Source: Cryoendolithus antarcticus
Taxonomy: Eukaryota; Ascomycota; Dothideomycetes; Cladosporiales; Cladosporiaceae
Reading direction: 5' to 3'
Length of the DNA: 64,000 nucleotides
Assembly (NCBI GenBank): GCA_002077065.1
Contig: NAJO01000010.1
Coordinates: 806,001-870,000, forward strand
A program made the translations under genes and the position numbers. Positions 21,420-30,773 of the stretch are shown here, piece after piece. Numbering within the stretch: position 1 is the stretch's first letter; each line of letters begins with the position of its first letter. Below the pieces are notes generated by a model. The model was not told the DNA's origin. It searched no databases and saw only the letters and a list, made by a program, of their open reading frames with translations.

Positions 21420-21958
21420 CTACTCCTCCGCCTCTCCATTGCCCTCGGCCCCTTCTTCATCCCCTTCTTCCACCCCAGCATCCTCCGCTTTGCCCTCCTC
21501 AGCCTGCACGACCTCCTCAACACCCTCTTCCTCAGCAGAAACACCCTTCTGCTTATTAGCCACCGTCGCACCCTCCTCTCCTCCTTCCACCTCGTCATCA
21601 TCGTCCATACCTGAGCGAGCTGTCAGTACCTCAACCCCGTCGCGAAAATTCACGAGAGACCGACTCTGCACCTTGCGCTTCTTCCCCTTCCCCGCCTTCG
21701 CCCCATCGCCTCCCTCAGTACCGCTCGCCAGGACGGCTCTCATGAGCGCGTGGAAAGATTTTCTCGCGTTGAAGGCACTGCTGTATCCGCCTAGCTGGCG
21801 GAAGACTTCGTAGTCGATCTGGGGGTGTCAGTGATGGACCTGTGGGTAGAGTTCGAGATAGGAGTGCGGACGTCTGGGCGTTTCGTCATGGCGCGACAGA
21901 CGTTAGTGAGCTGAAGCACCTGGTGGGGTATGAGAGTTGTGGTGGGCTTGGGAGCCAT
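21420..21958 (-). CDS. Small charged nuclear-type protein, paralogue A
   Basis: Two exons on the minus strand, 21958-21872 and 21818-21420, 161 residues. Exon 1 (29 codons) ends in TKRPD and exon 2 opens IDYEVFRQLGGY, matching the other five family members. The N-terminal ~60 residues form a predicted three-helix unit (HQVLQLTNVCRAM / YEVFRQLGGYSSAFNARKSFHALMRAVL). A basic patch GKGKKRK and a long acidic Glu/Gly/Ala tail follow. In the sisters an intron follows KRK with phase 1. Here one G is missing and the frame reads straight through that place (VQSRSLVNFRDGV...), so intron 2 is either retained or lost. Intron 1 has a GTCCGC donor. Function unknown; charge pattern suggests DNA or chromatin binding. 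Confidence 0.75.
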
Positions 21959-22297
21959 GATTGTGGTTTAGTGGGCTGTGGTTCGGTGGTTGGATGGTAG
22001 ATGGAGGGTGTGGATTGTGAATGATGGATGTAGTGTGGAGGGGATGTGTCAAGGAAAGTCGCGAAAGAGATGAACATGAAGTATTTGCACGTGCTACAAG
22101 ATCAGGCAAGTCTGGCTCTCATGAATGGCCTACTGAGGCCCTGAGCTTACTGCGACGCAGTTGAATTGCCGAGTGAGTCTAGTCGTCAACCCAGGGAGAC
22201 GGCGAAGTGAGCCATCGCATTTCTCATCGCCCAGAACATCCCGCTCATACCCGTAGCCAGGCCACCACAGTGTCCTTGCGTAGGTCTGTCAAACACT
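21959..22297. other. Intergenic region of the paralogue array
   Basis: About 340 bases between paralogue B's stop and paralogue A's start. The A leader is C/T- and A-rich on the minus strand. Apart from the CACGTG nothing is seen. Confidence 0.45.
22088..22093. promoter_or_regulatory. CACGTG palindrome upstream of paralogue A
   Basis: CACGTG, the core site of many fungal bHLH factors, lies 130 bases upstream of the ATG of paralogue A. The same hexamer recurs upstream of paralogues B, C and F. Confidence 0.45.
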
Positions 22298-22838
22298 TTA
22301 ATCTTCCTCACCCTCATCCTCCTCCTTCGCCTTCTGCTCCGCGCCCTGCCCCTCGCCCTCGCCATCCTGCTCAGCCTGCACAACCTTCTTGCCCCTCTTC
22401 TTGGGCGTCGCCTTGGGCTTCTTGGTCGGCGTAGCGTCCGGGTCGTCGTCTTCACCGTCACCACCCGTGCCTATAGTTTCTGTCAGTAAGTCTCATCTGT
22501 AGCAAAATCGACAAGCAACAGACTCTTGCGCTTCTTCGGCGTGGCCTTCTTCCCCTTCTTGGGCGTGGCACTTCCGTCACCCTCCTCCCCTCCCCCTTCA
22601 GCAGTACCAGCACTGTCGTTTTCTTCAGTGAGCTGACGCACAAGTCTGTTGTAGGTTGTGCGAGCGCTAGTCTCATTGCCGAAGCCGCTCATGGTGGCGA
22701 ACTTTGCCATGTCGACCTAGAGCGTCGTCAGTCAGCGAGTCTCAATTTGGTCAAGGGAGGGCTTACTTCTGGCTTGGTCTTCCAGCATTTGTGAACATTT
22801 GCGAGGAGCTCGAGCTGACGAGCAGTTAGGGAGGACAT
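22298..22838 (-). CDS. Small charged nuclear-type protein, paralogue B
   Basis: Three exons on the minus strand: 22838-22767, 22716-22524 and 22470-22298, 145 residues. Exon 1 ends KTKPE, exon 2 starts VDMAKFATMSGFGNETSA and ends in a KKRK patch, and exon 3 is DDD-acidic, then KKPKATPKKRGKK, then a Glu/Gly/Gln tail. Intron 1 is phase 0 and intron 2 phase 1, as in C, D and F. The LTARQLELLANVHKC opening resembles the first helix of Myb/SANT-like small fungal proteins; this is inference. Lysine-proline repeats (TPKK) recall histone H1-like tails. The donor of intron 2 is GTCTGT. Confidence 0.8.
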
Positions 22839-22982
22839 GATGCTTTCCGTTATGATGATAGATTTGAATGGGGGAGGAACGGGAGTTGTGTATTATATGG
22901 TAGGATTGCAGGATGGGAACTGTGAGTGAGGAGAAAGTGGTAGAAGGAGAGTCTCAAACACTCGTAGTTGCCTGATGTGTTT

Positions 22983-22988
22983 CACGTG
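22983..22988. promoter_or_regulatory. CACGTG palindrome upstream of paralogue B
   Basis: CACGTG, 145 bases upstream of the ATG of paralogue B, in TTTCACGTGCTGAG. Confidence 0.45.
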
Positions 22989-23101
22989 CTGAGTGCTTTC
23001 CTACCCTAGCGCCTTCGCTCACTGCACGACAGCATGTGAATACCCCTCTCTCGTCCACTGGCGGATGGTCTTCGCTCTAGCAGCAGCCGCGGCATCAAAC
23101 A

Positions 23102-23658
23102 TCAGGCTTCTTCGTCCTCCTCTCCAGCATCCTCCTCGTCCTTGACCTTCACACCCTCCTCGCCACCCTTGTCTCCCTTAGCCTTGGGAACCTTCTTACC
23201 CCTCTTGGGAGTAGCCTTCGTCTTCTTCGCTGGCGACTCCTCGTTGTCGTCGTCCCCCTTGGTGACTACAAGATTCGGTCAACGTCTCGATCCCCGGAGC
23301 AAATGGATCTGCATGAAGTACCTTTGCGGCCCCTCTTCTTCGACGTAGCCTTCTCGCCCTCGGCGCCATCGTCCCCAGCACTCCCAGCAGTCGTGCCACC
23401 ACTGTCCATGACCTCCTTCAACACCCTGTGCAGATTCGCACGGGCACTGTTGATATTGGCGAAGCCGCCCAGCTCGGCGAACTTCTCGATGTTGACGAGC
23501 GACTATATTGAGCGTCAGTGAAGAATCCATCGCAAGGCGCAGCCACTGAGTGGCATGGTGAGACTTACGGTCGGCTTTGCATTGAGGCTTTTGCACACGC
23601 AGACGAGTAGCTCGACCGTGCGCGACGAAAGATCGTGGGTAGCAGCGTCTTTGGCCAT
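23102..23658 (-). CDS. Small charged nuclear-type protein, paralogue C
   Basis: Three exons on the minus strand: 23658-23569, 23502-23322 and 23265-23102, 144 residues. Exon 1 ends NAKPT; exon 2 has NIEKFAELGGFANINSARANL and ends KKRGRKG; exon 3 opens VTKGDDDNEE, then PAKKTKATPKRGKK and an acidic DEEDAGEEDEEA end. Both introns match the family positions and phases (0 and 1), with good GTAAGT and GTACTT donors and TAG acceptors. It is closest to paralogue D in the LGGF motif, the KKxGRKG exon end and the VT(K/T)(G/N) opening of exon 3, so C and D look like the youngest pair. Function unknown. Confidence 0.85.
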
Positions 23659-23832
23659 ATTGAGATCTCCTTATTTGGTATAATAGTACTGAGGATCGTT
23701 GGGGTAGTCTGTTATTGTGGTAGTGTAAATCGTAGAGTGTGGCTATGAGTAGTGATAGGGATTGAGGCAGGGAAAGAGCAAAGGTCAGGAGTGCACGAGA
23801 TATAGCATTATCGCCAGCTCACCAGGCATCCG

Positions 23833-23838
23833 CACGTG
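23833..23838. promoter_or_regulatory. CACGTG palindrome upstream of paralogue C
   Basis: CACGTG, 175 bases upstream of the ATG of paralogue C, in CCGCACGTGAAAG. Confidence 0.45.
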
Positions 23839-23905
23839 AAAGTAGCTTCACCAGCTAGGAGCAACACAGCTTCACCTGAGTAGCTCACTTCGTGAGATTG
23901 AGCAC

Positions 23906-24421
23906 TCATTCCTCCTCGCCCTCTTCGTCCTTCACCTCCACAGCCTCGTCCCCATCCCCATCCCCAGCCGCAGCCTTCGAATTCTTGCCCTTCTTCGGCG
24001 CAGCTGCCTTCTTCTTCTTCGGCGCCGGCGCCTCCTCATCATCGTCCTCGTTCGTAGTGACTACCACTCACATTAGCTTCCGATCACCCTACTTGCAGAA
24101 ACCACCGCAACTCACCCTTCCTACCCTTCTTCTTGCCCCCAGCCTTGGTCTTCTCCGCATCGCCCTCCCCGGCGCTGCCGACACTCTCCGTGACCTTCTT
24201 GAGCACCTTGCGCAAGAATCCGCCAGCGCTGCCCACGTTCTCGAAGCCGCCCAGTTCAGTGAATTTGTCCATGTCGACGAATGTCTGAGAGGTGTAAGCG
24301 TTTCAGGAGAAATGGACGGTTGCGAGGCTGGCATAGTACGTACGCTCGGCTTCTCTTTGAGACACTTGCACATGAGGAAGAGGACTTCCTTCTGGCGGGC
24401 GGTGAGGTCATTGTCGGCCAT
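23906..24421 (-). CDS. Small charged nuclear-type protein, paralogue D
   Basis: Three exons on the minus strand: 24421-24344, 24284-24116 and 24060-23906, 133 residues. Exon 1 holds LTARQKEVLFLMCKCLKEKPS; exon 2 FVDMDKFTELGGFENVGSAGG, ending GGKKKGRKG; exon 3 VTTNEDDDEEAPAPKKKK, then a short Gly/Asp stretch and an EVKDEEGEEE end. Introns at the family positions, phases 0 and 1, with consensus GTACGT and GTGAGT donors. This is the cleanest member and the best reference for the family. No CACGTG was found within 250 bases of its start, unlike A-C. Function unknown. Confidence 0.85.
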
Positions 24422-24794
24422 TGTCTTAGTTGGTGGGGTGTTTGTGGGACAGAGAGGATGTGCGGTGTCCAGGGTTGAAAGTATGAGAGGTTCTTAGGTG
24501 TAGGTGATGTTCGCGGATGGAGTAGAGGATGGAATTTGAGAGAGATTCGAGACCGGTCTTGCGGATTTGCTTGATATGTAATATATGATGGAGAGCGACC
24601 GAAGTGAATGAAATAGAAGACATCCGAGACTTTACTTTGAATTGATCTCACTAACTCGATGACATCGCTCGCGCAGCGAAGTGAGCTTATCAATGCGTAC
24701 AAAGTCTCTGCAACAGTCAGCACGCATATCGAGATACAGCGGACTTTCAGTGCGACTGACACAATTCATCGTCCCCCTGACTGCCTGCCACACT
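24422..24794. other. Intergenic region
   Basis: About 370 bases between the start of paralogue D and the stop of the next minus-strand gene. No gene seen; holds the D promoter. Confidence 0.45.
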
Positions 24795-25689
24795 TCACAA
24801 GTCCGACGCTTCGACTGATCCCACTCCCCCGGTTCGTCCCACAAACACAGCCCCCGCCCAACACAACCCCACAGCCATTGAAAGCAGGAGCACATACCAC
24901 GCAGCCCAAGTCAAGAACACCCACTTCGTGACATCTTGCGGATACGCGTTTATGCTAATCAGCCCAAAAACCGCCTCATCATCGTCCACGGGCTCCCTCG
25001 ATCCCCTCAGCGTCCTCACGGTCCGGCTCCACAGCGTCAGAGTACTCGCACGACGATCGAGCGGGCTGGATGGAGCAGAAGCTGGTATGAACATACCGCT
25101 ATCGTACCGGGCTACAACCTGGCCGGTAGCACCCAGGATGTAATCTGGGCTGCTTCGCCCGCTGTCGCCTGGACTTGAAGCGCCAGGGGAGATGGGAGAC
25201 GCGCCCAGACTGCCGGAAGTGTCGTAGCTGCTGGACGGGGAGCCACTCAGCAGGGATGGGCGTCGTGTGGAAGGGCCTATGACGATCTTCCCGCGCGAAG
25301 TCTTGCGCCAGTTCTTCGCGAAGGCCTTGGCATCGCTGTGGCGCGCGGAGGTGATGATCCGGTGGCCCCCTCTCTGTCAAGACGTTCGCGATCAGCAAAG
25401 CTCAAGGTTGCGCGACTATCGTTGTGGCAAAAGAGGGACTCACCATGTCTCGGCTCTTGTGTTTGTTCCTTGTGAACTTCGCGCTCTGACCCCTTGCTGC
25501 GGACGCTGCCGATCTGAGAGACAGGCTGCGAGATCGCCATGATGAGTGGGTGCTGGAGCATGGAGACTGCGGATCCTCTGAGGGCTGTGCCTCTGGAGCG
25601 CGCCGTGATGTCTGCACAGACTGCTCCTCATGTGCAGGCGCTTTGTAGCAAGCACCATGCTGTACTAGAGCCGCCATACTGCAGGACAT
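24795..25689 (-). CDS. Unknown protein with C-terminal membrane segment
   Basis: Two exons on the minus strand, 25689-25444 and 25373-24795 (intron 70 nt, GTGAGT donor, CAG acceptor), 274 residues. The N-terminal two thirds is Ser/Arg/Pro-rich and probably disordered (SPSSSYDTSGSL, SPISPGASSPGDSGRSSP). A short conserved-looking motif FGLISINAYPQDVTKW leads into one or two hydrophobic stretches (VFLTWAAWYVLLLSMAVGL, AGAVFVG) close to the C-terminus, so the protein should be tail-anchored or a short hairpin with the long part in the cytosol. Many Ser-Pro sites suggest phosphorylation. I do not recognise the family. It lies between the two paralogue arrays. Confidence 0.65.
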
Positions 25690-26624
25690 GACCTCCGTTG
25701 GTAGTTCTGTTGACGAACGCTTCTTAAGGCGGATGGAACTCGGTCTTCCTCTGCAAGAGGCTTCTGCGTCGGTTCATACGGTGCTGTGTGATATAAGATT
25801 TGTTGAGATACGAGGGCATGAACAGCAATTGAGTACGCCTGGAGGGAATGGCTGGATGGACGCGAGTCGTCTTGCTATGACCAAAGAGATGGGGAATTGG
25901 GAGAGGAGTAGAAATGAGAACAGTGACGTGCGCCGTCTCCGAAAAGCGTATTGGCGTGTGTGGGCCAGGTCAGCATAGATAGAGTCGACGCGACTTGTTG
26001 CTCTTAGCATGCTCCATGCTGCCTGCGGTACTGGGATTGAAGCCAAGCAGACCTGCGAGGCTGTCAGCGGCCTCGTGAGAGCACAAATTGAGCTGACCAT
26101 GTGTGAAAACAAATCCAGTTGACCATCGCCACGTGAAGCGTCTAGAAAGTGGATGGCTAGGCGTGCGATGGGTAATGGGGTGTAGCATTAAGCTCAAATG
26201 CCAAGCTCTGTCGTCAAATTCTTCGTCTGGCCAGACTACTTCCTCCATCTTACACAAAGCAGTGCCGAACCCATGCAGCGCCAAACTCCAAGCAGGAACG
26301 CTCAAACGATTACAAGCGCACCTGGGTATCCGTTCCAAACCAACATCGCCACTCACCCCCTCCTGGCATGCGCCACAAGACGTGCCCCCATATTAGCCGT
26401 CGATCCTCGCGATGGCGAGTCAAAAGCCTGATGATGCTTGATCAGCGGTCGGCTTAACATCGTCCACCTGCACGTCACTGCTGAGGGCTACATAACTCGC
26501 GATCTACGCAATGTGCTCGATGCGTCCGCAGTCGTGTGTAGTGATCGGACGCCACACTGTAGCCGCGCCAGTCTCGCTTCGCCATGATCGAAGCGCTCCT
26601 CTTGACTCTTGACTTGGAGCCGTC
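25690..26624. other. Intergenic region, no gene seen
   Basis: About 930 bases. Open frames up to 128 codons occur on both strands but overlap and have no family features or clean splice partners. Confidence 0.45.
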
Positions 26625-27946
26625 TCACTCAATTAACGGCTTCCTCGTCCCGCCTACTACTGCAATACCCAAGGCTCTCAATCCGGCCGGATCACTGGCC
26701 TTGATAATAGTCTTCGCGGGCAACATCGGGTTGTCGGGACTAATGTGCGCGGCATCCTTGGCAGCCTGCTCGATAGCCTCCATTTCCTCCTTGCAGCCGG
26801 CGTGATCGAAAGGACAGACGACAATGGGCTGTCGCAGGAGGATGTCGCGAGCGGAGGAGAGCTTGGCCTGTCATGGAAGGTCAGTATGAAGCTATGTTAG
26901 AAGTGCGATGGGTCAACAATACCTTCACGAACAGATAGTACTCGATCTTGTACAGTGTGCCTGTAGTCGTGAAGCCTGAGACGGCGTACATTGGGTACTC
27001 TCGCTTGCCACGCGGAAGCACGCCCTCGTTGTCTCGCAGCTCTCTTGCAGGGAAGACCAATCCAAGATTCGTGAAGTACCCAGCCTCCGGCATCCGCACA
27101 CCAACAGTCTGCCGTTGCTTCGCCAGGGTATTGATCTTCCTCGTCGGCTCATCGCCTTCATGATTATAGATGATCTCCTCCTCGATGCCCACGCTGATCG
27201 ACGAGATCGTCACCCGCTTCGCCTTGCTCATCCAGTCCGGGTTCGGCGAGAGCTTGATGTACACCGACACCGGATCCAGAGGTCCATAGCTCCACCTCGG
27301 CAGACTGATGCCCAGTGTCACAAGATGATCCGTCACTCGCTCTGCGCTCTCTGGCCGGTTGTACATCCCAAATGTTGAAAGAGTGTCATATCTCGATATC
27401 GGCACCGGGAAGGCGTACTTTTTCTGCGGATCCGAATGCCCATGCTGCACCGTCACCACCAACTCATAATACGTCTCCACAGTCCTCTTGTCAAGCTGCA
27501 GACTCGCAGGCGGGACTCGTCTTGCGATCTCCTCCCCGCCTCGTCCGTAGGGAATAAAGATTACGAATGGCAAGTCCATGAGCATGATCGCCTCGGAGTC
27601 CCGGCCTGACGGACTGCGGTAGAGCAGCATCTCCTTGCCGACTATGTCTGTGATTTCTTTGCGCGAGGAGGAGACATGTGCGCGGACAAGGGAGTCGGCT
27701 GCGGGGTGGATGGATTCGCGGCGCTGGAGGCATACTGTAACGACGGAAATGTTGACGGGTTGGGTTGTGCCGGAGCCGGGGCGGATCTCGACGCGGCCTT
27801 CTATTCGGGGCTGAAATCATTGTTAGTGAGGTGCGCTGAGGCTGCAGTGGTTCGAGAACAGCGCTTACGAGTGTCGCAGATATGCCCGGGTAGCCGACGA
27901 GGAAGTTGCTGTTTGGGTTGCCCGAGACCCGTACTAATGCCGCCAT
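26625..27946 (-). CDS. Arrestin-like domain protein
   Basis: Three exons on the minus strand: 27946-27869, 27810-26923 and 26867-26625, 402 residues. The N-terminus reads as an arrestin-fold first strand set (FLVGYPGISATL / PRIEGRVEIRPGSG, then ISVVTVCLQRRESIHP). DLPFVIFIPYGRGGEE, PPASLQLDKRTVETYYELVVTV and VSVYIKLSPNPDW then match the strand pattern of fungal arrestin_N proteins. Such proteins often recruit Rsp5-type ubiquitin ligases to membrane cargo; no PPxY motif was seen in this one, so an adaptor role is only possible. A C-terminal ~80 residues follow the last intron and end in GGTRKPLIE. Intron phases are all 0. Confidence 0.75.
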
Positions 27947-28611
27947 CTAGTATGAGCGGCTCAGCCCGCATTGGGCGCAAGCAAGTGGGAGGGCGCCAGC
28001 CCGAGTGGCAGTGAATGAGCGTATATCAACGGGAGCCCGTGGTCCAGCTTGATTAAGCGTCTGCTTTTGCGCTTGCTGTGTTGCCAGGACTGGCGTCAAT
28101 GATAGTAGTCCTGGTCCGCAGTCCGCGTCCAGCAACCGGTAAGGCTCCCGTATGCTATGCGCTGGCTCGCAGATGTAGTGAGGTAGTGATAATGAGGTTT
28201 GCTGTAGCGATGGGGTGTGGATTTGAGTGCGGTCAGAGTGATGGTCGGTTCATGTGTTGATTCTTCATTAGTAGAGCGATGTTGGGGTGGATATGTCGTG
28301 CCGTCAGCCGGATGTTGGTGTGTTCTGATGTCCGTCCGGGTAACCTGGATCTAGCTGGTTGTTCGCTCAGCTCCAGGCGCGCCATCGACTCGAATTGGGG
28401 TCGAGATCGGCACTCGTACTCCACACCCTGTGGCTGAGGAACTGACCGCAGTGGCTGTGCGGCAAGCAGGACCGAGAACCTTATATTCTGGCGTTCACAT
28501 GCTTTGGCAAGAGCTACAGTAAGGTATGTGCGCATACGATCGAGGTGTATGCGCCTGAGTCGCGCTCAAGCCACTACCTGACATACACTCGACCAGATCA
28601 TCACAGCAACC
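27947..28611. other. Intergenic region between divergent genes
   Basis: About 660 bases between the arrestin-like gene (minus) and the cyclophilin (plus). No supported feature. Confidence 0.45.
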
Positions 28612-29103
28612 ATGTCCGTCACCCTGCACACCACCCACGGCCCCCTCAAACTCGAGCTCTTCTGCACGGCCTGCCCAAAAACAACCTACAACTTCCTCGC
28701 CCTCTGCGCCAGCTCCGCCTACGACTCCTCGCCCTTCCACCGCAGCATCCCCTCATTCATGCTGCAAGGCGGCTCGCCAGCTTCCGGCACCGTCAAAGAC
28801 AACCCATCCATCTACGGCGCGCCGTTCGAAGACGAGATTCGCACGACGCTGCGACACGACAAGCGAGGCATGTTGAGCATGGCGAACAAGGGTGCGGGCA
28901 CGAATGGGAGTCAGTTCTTTGTGACGTATGGTGAGGCGAGGCATTTGGACGGGAAGAATAGCGTGTTTGGACGGGTGCTGGAGGGGTGGGAGACGTTGGA
29001 TGCGATTCAAGGCATTGCTGTGGATAAGAAGAACAGGCCGCTGGAGAAGGTGATGATTGAGAGAGTGGTGGTGCATGCGAATCCGTTGGCGGATGAGAGA
29101 TGA
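28612..29103 (+). CDS. cyp10: Cyclophilin-type peptidyl-prolyl isomerase, PPIL3/Cyp10 type
   Basis: Intronless, 163 residues, a single cyclophilin domain of the short PPIL3 class that starts directly with SVTLHTTHGPLKLELF (no leader). Motifs: FHRSIPSFMLQGG with the catalytic Arg of FHR, GMLSMANKGAGTNGSQFFVTYG, and HLDGKNSVFGRVLEGWETLD. The usual GGDPTGTG loop is altered to GGSPASGT. PPIL3-like proteins are found with spliceosomes and should be nuclear or cytosolic. Start context CAACCATGTC is good. Confidence 0.95.
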   Translation: MSVTLHTTHGPLKLELFCTACPKTTYNFLALCASSAYDSSPFHRSIPSFMLQGGSPASGTVKDNPSIYGAPFEDEIRTTLRHDKRGMLSMANKGAGTNGSQFFVTYGEARHLDGKNSVFGRVLEGWETLDAIQGIAVDKKNRPLEKVMIERVVVHANPLADER

Positions 29104-29895
29104 GAGCTCTGGACGGAGAGGTTCAACGATCATGCAAGCCTGTCCGTGTGCCGCAGAGCAGACACGGCTGGCCTTCAACGACGCAGCGACCTGCGATCCC
29201 ATGATCTGATACTCTACGGCCTGGCAGAAAGGTCTTGAAAGGTTGGATGGCGACAACGAATGCATTCATGATAAAGAGCCACGCAGCTTGCCCGATTGCG
29301 TCGGAGCATGGAGGCGTCGAGACGCAAGCCCAGGACCCCAACCAAAGTTGGACGGCCATGCACATGTATGCAACAATCTTCTGCAGAGATAGTAGCATAC
29401 CGAGCTCAATTTTAGGATCGACAGACGTGGAGTAGGGCCGGATGCCTCCGAGACTCGGAGCCGGGCATTCAGGCTTTCGATAAGGAGGCACATGAGGTGT
29501 CAGGCGAAAGAGGTGGTGCCGTAGTGGGTGGAGAGGTAGTTGAGGATGTTCAGCGGCGCGGTGTGTCCGGAATCGTCCACGTTAACATGGGTGCAGAGTA
29601 ATGTCAAGAGGAGTGCTCGTTTGACGGGGTATACGCAGTAGGCAGACTGGAGTTGATGAGGGTGAGACTAGATGAGTCCAAGGTGAAAGTGATTGAGAGG
29701 ATACTCACTGTACTCGTCGCATGTGAAACCCACGGTCAACCCAAGCGTAACATCATCGGCTCTGAGAGATATCCAACGCGTGTCGCACCTGCTCTATTTT
29801 CTGCCTCCCGCTCACTCACCCTTCCACTCAAATTCTAACTCCGAGCAGAGAGTACATCAACCACAGAGATCCCGGTCCCTGACGCAGCAGCAATC
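29104..29895. other. Intergenic region, no gene seen
   Basis: About 790 bases before paralogue E. Short open frames only. The last 100 bases are C/T-rich and probably the leader of E. No CACGTG here. Confidence 0.45.
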
Positions 29896-30421
29896 ATGTC
29901 CACCAAGCAGGGTCTCACCCTGACCCCCAAACAGACTCTTCAACTCTCTCACGTCTGTCAGACCACGAAGAAGAAACCCGAGGTTTGCGCAGACCTACTC
30001 GTCAATCTCACAGCGTACTGATGCCGACATATCGACATGGAAGCCTTCCGTCAGCTCGCTGGCTACGCCAAAGTAGCTAGCGCCGTCACCGGCTTCAACA
30101 AACTCATGAGGGCAGTTATGGAGGGCGGTAGCGGTGCTGACGGTGACGGCGGGGAGACTGCGTCGCCGGGTAAGAAAGGGGCGGGAAAGAAGCGCAAGGG
30201 TCAGATCATGCTTCTAATTTCGTCTTCGCTGAGATGTACTGACAGATTTGGCAGGTAATGATGACGACGGGGACGAGGAGGGGGAAGAGGGTACGACGCC
30301 GGCCAAGAAGCAGAAGGCTTCTCGTATTAAGAAGGGGAAGTGCAAGAAGGTTACAAAGGCCGACGAGGAAGGCGAGGCTGAGGAGACTGAGGTCAAAGGA
30401 GAGGAGGATGAGGAGATCTGA
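29896..30421 (+). CDS. Small charged nuclear-type protein, paralogue E (splice-site lesion)
   Basis: Exons 29896-29982, 30055-30199 and 30255-30421 give 132 residues. Exon 1 (29 codons, as in A and F) ends KKKPE. The expected exon 2 start (IDMEAFRQ at 30031) is preceded by CGACAT instead of an AG, with an intact TACTGAT branch point at 30016. The first in-frame AG with the right phase is TCAG at 30051-30054, which removes eight residues of the shared domain. Exon 2 then reads LAGYAKVASAVTGFNKLMRAV and ends KKRKG; exon 3 is DDD-acidic, then AKKQKASRIKKGK and an acidic end. The MRAV motif links E most closely to A. It may be a decaying copy or use an altered acceptor. Confidence 0.65.
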
Positions 30422-30773
30422 GGACCCTGGTGATGATGAAGATGTACGAGGTGATGGAGTGAGCTGTAATATAGTCAGCTGTGTTCGAGGGACCATCGAA
30501 CGTGCTGTTGATGACTTGTAGTTCAGGGCTCAGTGAACATCATCACTCGGAGTGAGACTTACTCTATGCCTAAGCACGTGCAAGCACCGCTCATCCATCA
30601 TCTGACCTTGAACTCCTCCGACCACATCGTGCTCGTCTGCTTACTCAACCACGCTGCTCAGCTCAACTTCCTTCTCCAGCATCAACTTCCTCTGCACACT
30701 CAACACCTTACCATCCATCAACTACTTCCAAACCCATTTACACCTATCTACTCCACCCCACACCACCACAACC
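30422..30773. other. Intergenic region of the plus-strand array
   Basis: About 350 bases between paralogues E and F, with a C/T-rich leader next to F and the CACGTG at 30575. Confidence 0.45.
30575..30580. promoter_or_regulatory. CACGTG palindrome upstream of paralogue F
   Basis: CACGTG, 194 bases upstream of the ATG of paralogue F, in TAAGCACGTGCAAG. Confidence 0.45.

Noticed and set aside
25774..26112. Minus-strand frame of 112 codons
   Set aside because: No recognisable motif and no consistent neighbouring exon.
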